From Flavobacteriales bacterium (lineage in GTDB: Bacteria; Bacteroidota; Bacteroidia; Flavobacteriales_F; PHOS-HE28), in the NCBI GenBank assembly GCA_016702645.1, contig JADJDP010000025.1, positions 1 to 57,622 of the forward strand: DNA of 57,622 bases, in the 5' to 3' direction. Below the pieces are notes generated by a model that was not told the DNA's origin, did not search any database, and saw nothing but the letters and a program-made list of their open reading frames with translations. Positions 42,099 through 52,323 of this stretch are shown here, in pieces. Within the stretch, counting starts at the first letter, position 1. Each line of letters opens with the position of its first letter. Made by a program: the position numbers and the translations under genes.

Positions 42099-44549
42099 AT
42101 GTTCGTGGACGTGATCCTTCCGCTGGCCGTTCCCGGCCTGTTCACCTTCGCCCTTCCGTCGGACGTGGGTGAGGTGCGCGCAGGCATGCGTGTGGTGGTA
42201 CCGTTCGGGCGTGGGGCCAAACTATATGGTGCACTCGTGCGAAGAGTGCATGACGAAGTCCCGACAGGCCGTTCCGCGCGCGTTGTGCTTTCGGTGCTGG
42301 ACACAGCACCCATCGTTACGGACATCCAACTCGACCTGTGGGAGCGCATTGCTGAACACTACCTGTGCGGCATGGGCGAAGTGATGATCGCCGCGTTGCC
42401 CGCGCAACTCACGCTGAGCAGCGAAACGCGCATCGTTGCGAACCCCGCAACCGTGCATGCCGCTGCGAAGGACCAGCGCACCGCGCATTTGATCGACGCG
42501 CTGCTGGACCAGGAAGTGCTCACCATGCAGCAGGCCAGTGAACTGCTCGGTTTGAAGGACCCGCTGCCCGTGGTGAAACGCCTGATGGAGCAAGGCACCT
42601 TGCTGCTCGAGGAAGAGTTGAAGGACGAGTGGAAGCCGCGCATGCTCACCTACGTGCGGCTCACCGGGGTTTCGCAGGGCGAAGAAGCATTGCACGCCTG
42701 GTTCGACAAGTTGGAGAAGAAAGCGCCCAAACAACTGCACCTGCTCATGCGCTACGTGGAAGTGAGCCGTTGCATGAGCGAGGATCCGGTGGAGGTCGAA
42801 CGCAACAAGCTCCTTCATGTCAGCGGTTCCACTCCTGCTGCGCTGAAACAACTCGTGGAGAAGGGCCTCTTCGAGACCTACGAACGCGAAGCGGGACTCC
42901 CTTCGTTGACGGCCGTGGACAAGCCAGGGCCGACCCTTTCCCAAGCGCAGGCGAACGCACTGGATGAGGTGCGCGCGGCCTTCACAGCAAAGGATGTCGT
43001 GCTATTGCGTGGTGTGACATCATCGGGCAAGACAGAACTGTACGTCACGCTGATCGATGAGGTGATCCGGCGAGGTGAACAAGTGTTGTACTTGTTGCCG
43101 GAGATCGCGCTCACCACGCAGATCATCGAACGGTTGCGTGCGCGTTTCGGTGAACACATCGCGGTGTTCCACTCGCGCATGTCGCAGCACGAGCGCACCG
43201 GTCTATGGATGCGCATGGCGAAGCGGTCCGATGCCCCGTCCATCATCGTTGGTGCACGTTCGGCGCTCTTCCTGCCGTACCATGACCTGAAATTGGTGGT
43301 GGTGGACGAGGAGCATGACCCCAGCTACAAGCAGCACGATCCCGCGCCACGATATCACGCACGTGATATGGCCATCGTGCTCGCCTCGCTGCATGGTGCG
43401 AAAACGCTCCTTGGCTCTGCAACACCCAGCATGGAGAGCCAGCACAATGCGCACCACGGCAAGTACGGTTCCGCGCAACTGCTGTCGCGTTACGGCGACG
43501 TGGAGATGCCTGCGATCCAACGCGTGGACCTGCGTGATGCGCAGAAACGCAAGACCATGCGCGGGCATTTCAGCACCACGTTGATCGACACGGTGCAACA
43601 AGCCCTCGCCAAACGCGAGCAAGCGATCATCTTCCAGAACCGGCGCGGATACGTGCCCGTATGGCAGTGCGAGGCTTGCGGATGGATCCCCGAATGCGAT
43701 CACTGCGATGTGAGCCTGACCTACCACAAACGCGATCACCGCTTGCGTTGCCACTATTGCAGCAGGCATTACCCGCCACCCGAGCGTTGCGGATCATGTG
43801 GCGGCGCTCGCCTGCGTATGCTCGGTTTCGGGACGGAGAAGATCGAGGAGGAACTGAAGGAGCTGTTCCCCGATGCGCGGGTGGCGCGGATGGACCAGGA
43901 CACCACACGCGGCAAGAACGCGCTCGATCGCATCATCACCGGTTTCGCGCAGGGCGCCATCGACATCCTGGTGGGCACACAAATGGTGACGAAGGGATTG
44001 GACTTCGAGCACGTGAGCGTGGTCGGCATCCTCAATGCCGACAACCTCATGCGTTTCCCCGATTTCCGCGCGCACGAACGTGCCTTCCAACTGATGGCAC
44101 AGGTGGCGGGAAGAAGCGGACGACGGAAGAAAGCGGGCACGGTGATCATCCAGGCGTTCGAAGTGCAGCACCCCGTCCTCGACCTGGTCGTGCACCACGA
44201 TGTGGAGGGCATGTACGCGCGCGAACTCGAACACCGCCGCACGCATGGTTATCCGCCTTTCACGCGCCTGGTCCGTCTCACACTGAAACACCGTAATGAA
44301 GAACGTGTCGCGTCAGCGGCGTTCGCCCTCACCCACGCACTAAGCGAGCGTTTGGGTGATCGCGTGCTCGGTCCGGAGATCCCATCCGTGGCCTGGGTGA
44401 ACGACAAGCACATTCGCAACCTGATGGTGAAACTGCGCCGCAGTGCGCACCACGAGGAGAAACAGTTCGTGCGCGATACGATCGATCGCGTCCTCGCGGA
44501 TCCCGCGCACCGCGCCGTCCAGCTCATTACGGACGTGGATCCGATGTAG
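42099..44549 (+). CDS. priA: Primosomal protein N' (replication restart helicase PriA)
   Basis: 816 residues, full length. A 3'-to-5' superfamily 2 helicase that reloads the replisome at stalled forks. The N-terminal DNA-binding domain begins MFVDVILPLAVPGLFTFALP. Walker A is LLRGVTSSGKTELYV, the DEEH box is VVVDEEHDPSYKQHD, and zinc is bound by cysteines in CEACGWIPECDHCDVSLTY and CHYCSRHYPPPERCGSCGG. Late helicase motifs are ILVGTQMVTKGLDFEHV and LMAQVAGRSGRRKKAGTVII. It is monocistronic, with its stop 6 nt from the converging hydrolase stop. Confidence 0.97.
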   Translation: MFVDVILPLAVPGLFTFALPSDVGEVRAGMRVVVPFGRGAKLYGALVRRVHDEVPTGRSARVVLSVLDTAPIVTDIQLDLWERIAEHYLCGMGEVMIAALPAQLTLSSETRIVANPATVHAAAKDQRTAHLIDALLDQEVLTMQQASELLGLKDPLPVVKRLMEQGTLLLEEELKDEWKPRMLTYVRLTGVSQGEEALHAWFDKLEKKAPKQLHLLMRYVEVSRCMSEDPVEVERNKLLHVSGSTPAALKQLVEKGLFETYEREAGLPSLTAVDKPGPTLSQAQANALDEVRAAFTAKDVVLLRGVTSSGKTELYVTLIDEVIRRGEQVLYLLPEIALTTQIIERLRARFGEHIAVFHSRMSQHERTGLWMRMAKRSDAPSIIVGARSALFLPYHDLKLVVVDEEHDPSYKQHDPAPRYHARDMAIVLASLHGAKTLLGSATPSMESQHNAHHGKYGSAQLLSRYGDVEMPAIQRVDLRDAQKRKTMRGHFSTTLIDTVQQALAKREQAIIFQNRRGYVPVWQCEACGWIPECDHCDVSLTYHKRDHRLRCHYCSRHYPPPERCGSCGGARLRMLGFGTEKIEEELKELFPDARVARMDQDTTRGKNALDRIITGFAQGAIDILVGTQMVTKGLDFEHVSVVGILNADNLMRFPDFRAHERAFQLMAQVAGRSGRRKKAGTVIIQAFEVQHPVLDLVVHHDVEGMYARELEHRRTHGYPPFTRLVRLTLKHRNEERVASAAFALTHALSERLGDRVLGPEIPSVAWVNDKHIRNLMVKLRRSAHHEEKQFVRDTIDRVLADPAHRAVQLITDVDPM

Positions 44550-44555
44550 GGCCGA

Positions 44556-45979
44556 TCAGCGGACCAGGTCCACGCGTAAACGCACCGGCCCTTGCGGTGG
44601 TGCAAGTTCCAACAGATATGCACCAGAGCTCCGTCCGTCCAACATGATCGTTGCGCGATCCCTGTGCTGGAGATCGTTCCGGAAGCGGACAAGCGGCCGT
44701 CCATCGTCCATAGGTTCCACGGCACCTTGGTCAGCACATCATGGGAAACCACGAGATCGATCCGGTCGCTCGCCGGGTTCGGCCACAACGACCAAGTGAT
44801 GCGATCGATCTCCGGAACACCGATGCCACTGCAAGGCGACTGCAACGCATCGAAGACACCCTTGGCATTGAGCAATGCGGGAAAGGCGCATCCATTGTGA
44901 TCGAGCCCGGCGCCCGCATTGATCGCGTCCACATCCGCAGCGCCGTTGTCGAGCATTGCTTGCAACGCGACCGTGCTGTTCTGGTAGAACACATGGTCGT
45001 CCGCATCGCAATAGAACATGCGCACGCGCGCAGCAGGGGTCCAGTCGTAGAGGTCGTTCTCGCGCAGGGCTTCGCGGAAGGGATGCTCGGGGTCGGTGAT
45101 GAACTCCTGCAACATCGTCTCCACCAGGATATCGTTCGGCACAACGGGCATCACGTCGTCCACCACACCCGATCCATTGTTGCCGAGGAAAAGCGGTGGT
45201 AACAACGTGGCGTATGGCTCCACGAGGATCTCATGCACATCATCGTACAACCAAGGATACACGTACTTGTAGGAGAAGAGCACATAGGGCAGGTAGTAGG
45301 GTGCGGGATACGGCTCCTCGGCCACGATCACTTCGGCCTGCACCCCGCTGGCATCGTAAGGACCACTGCACGGTGCGCTCGCCGTCACTTGGAACTCCTC
45401 CGGAAATTGTTCTTCGATCATCTTGTGCGTTGCCATGCACACATGCCCGCCTTGCGAATAGCCGGTGAGGAAAAGCTGGCCGTTCAATGCAACGCCTTTC
45501 TGTGCGCAGAACTCACGCGCAGCCCGCAGCATGTCCACACTCGCGGAAGCTTCGCTCGCGGCATGCATGTATGGATGTGGACCGGGGCTGTCGCCGAGGC
45601 CGAGGTAATCCGGGAGCACCGCCACGTAGCGGAACGCACCGAGGTAGTAGGCCACCACGATCTCCGAGTTGAGCCGCGATGGCACGTCCTCACGGTTGAG
45701 GATGGTGCCGTGCATGTACGCAGCCATCGCATGCGTGCATGAACTTCCAACTGGTATGATCACAGCACCGCTCGCGATGGTGGGCTGACCGAACGGATCG
45801 ATGGTATGGTAGATGAGCCGATAGGCTTCGATCGCATTGTCCGCATTGGCGATGCCTTGATCATTGAGCTCATCGATGGTGTAGCTCGCAAGCAGCGAAT
45901 CGGAAATGAGCACTTGTGCGTGCGTTGGCCGTACCGATGCAATGCAAAGCATCGCCAACAGGAGTACACCTGCTTTCAT
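44556..45979 (-). CDS. Secreted alpha/beta hydrolase with T9SS sorting domain, frameshift near the C-terminus
   Basis: The signal (MKAGVLLLAMLCIASVRPTH) precedes an alpha/beta-hydrolase domain of the secretory lipase or esterase type: AAYMHGTI (oxyanion region), LPDYLGLGDSPG, GYSQGGHVCM (nucleophile Ser near 45455), FYCDADDHVFYQN (acid) and LDHNGCAFPAL (His). The T9SS tail begins WSLWPNPASDRIDLVVSHDV. The main frame then shifts near 44640-44690. The expected last codons end at the stop at 44556. Left uncorrected the frame would run 300 nt into priA on the opposite strand. The substrate is probably an ester or lipid outside the cell. Confidence 0.8.
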
Positions 45980-45989
45980 GCCGCTGAAA

Positions 45990-46695
45990 TTAGGAGCGGC
46001 AGCGATACGATGCTACCCGGCAGGAACAGCAGCGACCAAGGGACCAAAGCGCGCCGGCCGGAACGGTTGCGTTGATGCTCACATCCCCACCGGTGAAGGG
46101 GTGAACGAAACGCAGTGACCGGGCATGCAAGGCAATGCTCCGATCCTTCTCGCCGCGGCGTGCGCCGTACTTCACATCGCCCTTGATCGGATGGCCCCAC
46201 GCACCCAGCTGCGCGCGGATCTGGTGGAACGCGCCGCCTTCGGGCATCGCTTCCACAAGGTGTAGCGATCGCCGGTGGCCAGAAGGCGAACGTGCGTGCG
46301 CGAACCTTCTCGGGAGAAGCGCCAACGACCTTCGACCGATGCGTTCGTTGATCGTGCTGGAGCGAATGTTCAAGCACCAGGGGCGTGGTCATCTTCACGC
46401 TTCCTTCCACAATGGCCCAATAGTGCTTCAGCATGCGGCGTTCGCGGAACATCTCGTGCAGCACAGACAGGGCTTCCGCCGAACGCGACAGCAGGACCAA
46501 ACCGCTAACCGGACGATCGATGCGGTGAACGAGTTCGATACCGGGCTCCTTGCGATGCGTTCGGAGCCAACCAACCAGATCGATATCGCCTGTGGGATCG
46601 GCTTGCACCGGCATTCCGGCCGGCTTCGAGACGGCAAGCATCCATGCGTCCTCGAAGAGAACAACGGGCGCTGCAGTCCCTTCAATACTGCTCAT
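45990..46695 (-). CDS. RluA family pseudouridine synthase, frameshifted
   Basis: Converts a uridine of rRNA or tRNA to pseudouridine. The start at 46695 (MSSIEGTAAPVVLFEDAWML) leads to VSKPAGMPVQADPTGD and the catalytic motif LVHRIDRPVSGLVLLSRS (Asp). Later motifs (GGAFHQIRAQLGAWGHPIKG and ALHARSLRFVHPFTGG) lie in another frame, so a shift occurs near 46230-46260. The 3' end is either 45990 or about 46013. The start overlaps the PanB stop by 14 nt. No S4 domain is present, as in RluA-type short members. Confidence 0.85.
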
Positions 46696-47488
46696 GCGGA
46701 CCTGGAAATCCGCACTACGCACATCCCGCACGTACCCGGAAACAGCGCCGGTGATCACTTCATGCAGATCGGCGCAACGTCGCAGGAAACGGGGATTGAA
46801 CTCCTTGTTGATGCCCAGCATATCGTGCAGCACCAGCACCTGCCCATCCACTCCACCGCCAGCACCGATACCGATGACCGGGAATGCTCACGCTCTTCGC
46901 CACTTCCGTAGCGAGCGCCGCAGGGATCTTCTCCAACACCAACGCGAAGCATCCCGCCTTCTCCAAGAGCTTGGCGTCCTCCCGCAAGCGCGCTGCTTCC
47001 TCTTCCTGGCGTGCACGCACCACGTAGGTCCCGAACTTGTAGATGCTCTGGGGCGTGAGGCCCAAGTGGCCCATCACGGGGATCCCAGCCGTAAGGATGC
47101 GTTCCACGGAACCGAGCACCTCTCTCCCTCCCTCCAACTTCACCGCGTGCGCACCGCTCTCCTTCATGATGCGGATGGCCGAGTTGAGCGCGCCCTTGCT
47201 ATTGCCTTGGTAGGTACCGAAAGGGAAGATCCACCACGATGAGCGCACGCGCACAACCGCGCACAACGGCACTGGCGTGGTAGATCATCTGGTCGAGCGT
47301 GATGGGCAAGGTGGTCTCGTGGCCGGCCATCACATTGCTCGCACTATCCCCCACAGGATCACGTCGATGCCCGCAGCATCCACCAAGCGCGCCAGCGAAT
47401 AGTCGTACGCGGTGAGCATGGCGATCTTCACGCCATCGGCTTTCATCTCTTGCAGGGTGCGGGTGGTCACCCGTTTCACATCGTCCAT
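46682..47488 (-). CDS. panB: 3-methyl-2-oxobutanoate hydroxymethyltransferase, frameshifted
   Basis: First step of pantothenate (vitamin B5) synthesis: adds a hydroxymethyl group from methylene-tetrahydrofolate to alpha-ketoisovalerate. The start at 47488 leads to MLTAYDYSLARLVDAAGIDV. Other PanB motifs are PFGTYQGNSKGALNSAIRIM, AVKLEGGREV, VMGHLGLTPQSIYKFGTYVV and VLHDMLGINKEFNPRFLRR. Pieces lie in three frames, with shifts near 47345, 47240 and 46890. The true end is read as DFPGPHEQY with a stop at 46682, in a frame that needs one more indel near 46710. Confidence 0.85.
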
Positions 47489-47589
47489 GGCAGCGCTCGT
47501 TCCGGCAAAGCTATCCAGGGCTTGTCGTACCGTTCCCCCGCCAGCGACCGCCGCTGCTCCATGCGTATGCCCGTGAACGCACGCCCGGC

Positions 47590-47597
47590 TATCTTTG
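47590..47597 (+). promoter_or_regulatory. TAtcTTTG promoter box before the 47.6 kb lipoprotein gene
   Basis: Exact match to TAnnTTTG, 22 nt before the ATG at 47620, in the divergent gap with panB. No TTG element at the usual distance upstream. Confidence 0.45.
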
Positions 47598-47619
47598 GGC
47601 ACCTTCGCCGCACCCATCC

Positions 47620-48704
47620 ATGCAACGTCTCCTCTTCATCGGTCTCTCCGCAGTCCTTCTTTCTTCCTGCAGCAACGATCTTGACATCAACGCGGAGTAC
47701 AAGGACATCACGGTCGTGTACGGGTTGATAAACCAGCGCGACTCGATCCATTTGGTGAAGATCAACAAGGCGTTCCTTGGCGAAGGCAATGCCTACGACA
47801 TGGCCTTGGTGGCCGACTCGAACGAGTACACCGGCGATGCGATCACCCTTGCCGAAGTGGACCGTTTGGATGGCAGCGGCAATGTGGTGGAGACCTATCA
47901 ACTGCACGACACCACCATTGTGGATCGGGAACCCGGCACCTTCTATGCGCCGGTGCAAAAGCTCTTCTACTTCCGCACGCCGTTCGCAACACAATTGAAC
48001 ACCGGCCGGATGTTCCTCTTCCAGGATGCGCGTTATCGCCTTCGCTTGAAGGTGAAAGGGGCGGACATCACCAGCACAACACCCATCGTCAACGACTTCA
48101 CCATCGACCCGGTGGACCAGGACACCAACTCAACGGCCAGCCGCGTCGGTCTGCGGAACTCGTTCAACACGGCCTACGGCACCTATGAGTTCAATTGGAA
48201 ATCGAAAGCCGACTGCAAGCGATTCGTGGTCTCGTTCCGCTTCCGCTACGATGAAGTGACCGGCACCGATACCGTTCCCCGCACCTTCGTGCAAACGCTC
48301 GGCAGCCGCGTAGCCGCCAGTTCCTCGAACAGGAGGACATGTCCGTCATCATGAACGGGGAGTCCTTCTTCAGCGGTTTGGCCAACAACTGCAGGAGCAA
48401 CCCGAACTGGGCCAGTGTGAACAAGCGGATATTCCGCGGGCTCGACTTCCTCGTATCGGTGGCGAACGACGACTTCCACACCTACCTCACGCTCACCGAA
48501 CCTGTTTCCGGCATCATCGAAGACCGGCCCGACTTCAGCAATGTGGATGGCGCCATCGGCATTTGGGGTAGCCGCTATACCAAGAACCTGGTAGGCAAGC
48601 GCCTCAACGGCAATACCCTCCAGCAATTGGTGGACGGCCAGTACACCGGGAACCTCCAGTTCTGCTCGGCATTGGATCCCGGGGGTGCGTACAGCTGCAA
48701 TTGA
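47620..48704 (+). CDS. Lipoprotein of unknown function (possibly DUF4249-like), one frameshift
   Basis: About 360 residues. Lipobox AVLLSSC near residue 16. The first part (DITVVYGLINQRDSIHLVKI; LQDTTI-like LHDTTIVDREPGTFYAPVQ) and the later part (FLVSVANDDFHTYLTLTEPV; FSNVDGAIGIWGSRYTKNLV) together resemble beta-rich outer-membrane lipoproteins. Frame changes near 48310-48350; the second part ends at 48704. Family assignment to DUF4249 is tentative. It is transcribed alone, from the TAtcTTTG box. Confidence 0.7.
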
Positions 48705-48971
48705 TCGGCGGAAGTCACCCTGCCCCGGGGTTGTTTCAGGGTCCGCGTTCACCCTGGCCGTTCAGTACGGAATAGAGAGAAACTAGACGGGTCGCTGTCG
48801 ATCTGACAGCGCCGCTATCCCGCACCCACAGCGGACTTTTTGCATCCGTGTCAGCATTGCAGGTCGGCCGTTCAGGTGGCATGGACCTTGACCACCGCGC
48901 ACCACCAAGAACCAACTAGTCCGGGTCGATCGGCGGAGCATAGCGAAGCACCGGCCCCAACAACAACCAAC
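48705..48971. other. Intergenic region before dnaK
   Basis: 267 nt without a convincing gene. A small hairpin (GCTGTC-GATCT-GACAGC, about 48803-48819) is visible. The start codon is preceded by an A/C-rich leader (CCCCAACAACAACCAAC) without a Shine-Dalgarno motif. No CIRCE element (a 9-bp inverted repeat with 9-nt spacer) was recognised. An ACTTTTTG stretch near 48836 is a weak promoter candidate. Confidence 0.5.
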
Positions 48972-50856
48972 ATGAGCAAGATCATCGGATCGACCTGGGC
49001 ACCACCAATAGCTGCGTAGCCGTAATGGAAGGCAGTGAACCCGTGGTGATCGCCAACAGCGAGGGCAAGCGCACCACCCCCAGCATCGTGGCGTTCATCG
49101 AAGGCGGTGAGCGCAAAGTGGGCGACCCGGCCAAGCGCCAAGCCATCACCAATCCCACGAACACGATCCATTCGTCAACCGCTTCGCGGGCAACACCTCG
49201 AGGAGGATGCGAAGGAGATCGGACGTGCCCTACAAGGTGGTGCGCAGCAGCAGCGGCATGCCACGTGTGGCCATCGGCGACCGGGAATTCAGCCCGCAGG
49301 AAATAAGCGCCATGGTGCTGCAAAGATGAAGAAGACGGCCGAGGACTACCTGGTACCACGGTCACCGAAGCGGTCATCACCGTACCGGCCTACTTCAACG
49401 ATGCACAACGCCAGGCCACCAAAGAGGCCGAGATCGCGGGGCTGAAAGTGCGCCGCATCATCAACGAACCGACCGCTGCCGCACTGGCATACGGACTGGA
49501 CAAGAAGAACAAGGACCAGAAGGTCGTGGTCTTCGATTGCGGTGGTGGTACCCACGACGTGAGCGTACTGGAACTCGGCGATGGTGTGTTCGAAGTGAAA
49601 TCGACCGATGGCGATACGCACCTTGGAGGTGATGACTTCGACCAGGTGATCATCGACTGGCTCGCGGACGAGTTCAAGGGCCAGTACAGCATTGATCTGC
49701 GCAAGGATCCCATGGCACTACAGCGCTTGAAAGAAGCTGCCGAAAAAGCCAAGATCGAACTGAGCAGCACCACCAGCAGCGAGATCAACCTGCCTTACAT
49801 CATGCCGGTGGACGGCATTCCACAGCACTTGGTGCGCAGCCTCACACGCGCCAAGTTCGAGCAACTCGCCGATAGCCTCATCAAGCGCACCATCGCACCT
49901 GCGAGAGCGCATTGCGCAACTCGGGCCTCAAGACCACGGACATCGACGAAGTGATCCTCGTGGGTGGCAGCACGCGCATCCCGGCGATCCAGGAAGCGGT
50001 GAAGAAGTTCTTCGGCAAGGAGCCCAGCAAAGGAGTGAACCCCGACGAAGTGGTGGCCATCGGTGCCGCCATCCAAGGAGGTGTGCTCACCGGTGATGTG
50101 AAGGATGTGCTTCTGCTCGATGTGACCCCGCTGAGCCTGGGTATCGAAACCATGGGCGGCGTCATGACGAAACTGATCGAGGCGAACACCACGATCCCGA
50201 CCAAGAAGAGCGAGACCTTCAGTACGGCCAGCGACAGCCAGCCCAGCGTGGAGATCCATGTGCTGCAAGGCGAACGCCCCATGGCCAATGGCAATCGCAC
50301 CATCGGTCGTTTCCACCTCGATGGTATTCCGCCCGCACCGCGCGGTGTACCGCAGATCGAAGTGACCTTCGACATCGACGCGAACGGCATCCTGCACGTG
50401 GGCGCGAAGGACAAGGCCACCGGCAAGGAACAGAGCATCCGCATCGAGGCCAGCAGCGGCTTGAGCAAGGAGGAGATCGAAAAAATGAGGAAGGAAGCCG
50501 AGGCCAATGCCGATGCCGACAAGCAGGCGCGCGAACGCGTGGACAAATTGAACCAAGCCGACAGCCTCATCTTCCAGACGGAAAAGCAGCTGAAGGAATT
50601 CGGCGACAAGATCCCCGAGGACAAGCGCAAACCGATCGAGGATGTGCTGGGCCGATTGAAGGACGCCCACAAGGCACAGGACCTGGATGCTGTCGGGAAA
50701 TTGATGACCGAGTTGAACACGGTATTCGCCGCAGCGAGCGAAGAGATGTACAAAGCAGCGCAGCAGGCGCAAGCCAATGGCGATGCAACGAAGGACACCA
50801 ACACCGCCGATAGCGAGGTGAAGGACGTGGACTTCGAAGAGGTGAAGGACAAGTAG
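48972..50856 (+). CDS. dnaK: Molecular chaperone DnaK (Hsp70), several frameshifts
   Basis: About 630 residues when joined. The ATPase domain starts MSKIIG followed in another frame by LGTTNSCVAVMEGSE, GKRTTPSIVAF, then AVITVPAYFNDAQRQATKEA, RIINEPTAAALAYGLDKKNK, VVFDCGGGTHDVSVLEL and ILVGGSTRIPAIQEAVKKFF. The substrate-binding domain has LLLDVTPLSLGIETMGGVMT. It ends DVDFEEVKDK, as in Bacteroidota DnaK. Indels fall near 48986, 49165-49210, 49320-49360 and 49900. An essential protein broken this often must be sequencing error. GrpE and DnaJ are not adjacent. Confidence 0.93.
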
Positions 50857-50876
50857 GGGCGGACGATCGTCCGCCC
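50857..50876. other. 20-nt perfect palindrome just after the dnaK stop
   Basis: GGGCGGACGATCGTCCGCCC begins at the base after the dnaK stop codon. It could be a terminator stem without loop or a protein-binding site. Confidence 0.6.
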
Positions 50877-50946
50877 GCTACTTGACCCACATCCCGCCGC
50901 CGGCCGACCAGCTGGCCGGCCGGGGGGACCGGGTTCACGAACAGCG

Positions 50947-50970
50947 AAGCCCCGCCAGTTGGCGGGGCTT
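50947..50970. terminator. Hairpin with 10-bp stem between dnaK and the MORN protein
   Basis: AAGCCCCGCC, loop AGTT, then GGCGGGGCTT. It lies between converging genes and can serve both. Confidence 0.85.
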
Positions 50971-50990
50971 CCCAATTGTAGGTGTTCGTA

Positions 50991-51740
50991 TCAAAACGTC
51001 CGTGAGGCGTGGATCTTCCCATCCACATAATCCTCTTCACGCACCTTGATGCCGTTGGTATCGAAGTAGCTCCAGGTCCCGAAACGCTGCGTATCCATGC
51101 GTGCTGGAACGAAGCGCGAAGCGCCCTTGCACTTGAGCGCGCCTCCCGGATGGAACTCCTCCTGCTCGAACTCCAACTTGCCGCCGCCCTTGCGCAACAA
51201 GCTGATCGGCTTGCCGTCCGCTGCGTACAGTTCCATGCGTGTGAAGCAGGGCTCCGAGCGATGCCGTTCCTCGGCGTACCGCAATTGCCCGTTCACATAA
51301 TGGTCCTCATACTGGTAGGCCGCGCCCTCGGCATAGCGCGTTTCGCTCCGCGGATTCCCGTTCGCATGCCAGGTGCGTAGCACGCACTTCACGGCATCGA
51401 TCCCCTTGAACTCGCGCTCGATCGATCCATTGGGATGGAAGTTCTTGTACACGGTGAGCTTGCCCCCATCATAGTAGCCGCGATGCTTGAGCCCTCCGTT
51501 CGGGTAGAGGTCTTCCACCCAGCCGATGCACGGATGCTCGCCGCAGGTACGGACCGAATCACCACCCAAGGGACTGTTGAACGCCTCGTAGGCATTGAGG
51601 TCCGGGGAAGGATCCTCCCCGGCATCGCCCATGACGTAATGCTCGTCCTGCGCAAGCAGGAGCGTATCATGTTGGGCCACGCAAGCCCATGTTGCCAAGC
51701 CGGAGCAGGCAAGAACAACTGCACGGGGAAAGACCATCAC
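50991..51740 (-). CDS. Secreted MORN-variant (YwqK-like) repeat protein
   Basis: 249 residues. An N-terminal signal (VVLACSGLATWACVAQ) precedes tandem repeats of the MORN-variant type: EDLYPNGGLKHRGYYDGGKL, KNFHPNGSIEREFKG, TWHANGNPRSETRYAEG, EEFHPGGALKCKG and SYFDTNGIKVREEDYVDGKI. Such repeats occur in YwqK antitoxin-type and many Bacteroidota secreted proteins; no toxin partner is seen here, so the antitoxin label is not used. It is monocistronic and converges on dnaK. Confidence 0.82.
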   Translation of the reverse strand: MMVFPRAVVLACSGLATWACVAQHDTLLLAQDEHYVMGDAGEDPSPDLNAYEAFNSPLGGDSVRTCGEHPCIGWVEDLYPNGGLKHRGYYDGGKLTVYKNFHPNGSIEREFKGIDAVKCVLRTWHANGNPRSETRYAEGAAYQYEDHYVNGQLRYAEERHRSEPCFTRMELYAADGKPISLLRKGGGKLEFEQEEFHPGGALKCKGASRFVPARMDTQRFGTWSYFDTNGIKVREEDYVDGKIHASRTF

Positions 51741-52323
51741 GGGCTTTCAACGGCGGGCGGGTGGAGCGGTTACAGGACCGATACAGCTCCCAAGTCCTGC
51801 CGTTAGCCCTGCAATGCAAAGGCCTCGCTTGGCCATGACCGTTAACTATTTTTCAACAACAACTTGTTACGGATGGTGCAGCCAACTACTTTGCGCACCG
51901 TGTTCCGAAAACACAAGCTCTTTCAGCACCTACCTAACCCAGATAAACGCCTCGCCCCAGGCACGACCAACACCTGTTCCGCTTGTCATAGACCCCGCAT
52001 CCACCCAAGGTGGAACGGATCCAAGGTCATTGTCACGGACACCCTCAACTCATCTGTTCGCTCTTTCTAGGAGCAAGCCGCTTGGGATGAGTGCAGGAAA
52101 AACACCAGCCCCCCGATACGTGAACGTTCAACCCCTACACGATGTGATGCGCTCCAAGGATGAGTTCCTTGGTGGTGCGTGTGGTTGGCGACGCAGCGGA
52201 TCCGACAACGGAACCTGTTGCAATGGGTTGCCTCTTGTTCAGAACAATTTCTCACTTGGTGCCGTGGGTACACTCCACTAGTATTGGCATCCCCAACACG
52301 AACCGAAACCAAAACCAACAACA
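51741..52323. other. 583-nt region without a convincing gene
   Basis: Short open frames exist (51814-52281) but show no signal, domain or codon pattern. The base composition is less GC-rich than the neighbours. CCAACTACTTTGCGC near 51890 is a poor promoter match. The right end carries the better promoter described at 52256. It may hold an unrecognised RNA or a decayed gene. Confidence 0.45.
52256..52286 (+). promoter_or_regulatory. Two-part promoter TTG-N20-TAgtATTG
   Basis: TTG at 52256-52258 and TAGTATTG at 52279-52286 are spaced as expected for the Bacteroidota -33 and -7 elements (one mismatch in the latter). It would start the message of the 52324 gene with a leader of about 30 nt rich in A and C (CCGAAACCAAAACCAACAAC). 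Confidence 0.5.

Noticed and set aside
44249..44660. Hydrolase reading frame extending 300 nt antisense into priA
   Set aside because: The T9SS tail continues in another frame to a stop at 44556, just beyond the priA stop. The extension is a product of a frameshift.
45990..47488. Possible panB-rluA gene fusion (the PanB C-terminus reads in frame into the RluA start)
   Set aside because: With one base restored near 46710, PanB ends in its usual form (DFPGPHEQY, stop at 46682), 14 nt inside rluA. The apparent fusion is an indel artefact of two overlapping genes.
50991..51740. Toxin-antitoxin system suggested by YwqK-like repeats
   Set aside because: No toxin gene is adjacent and the protein has an export signal.
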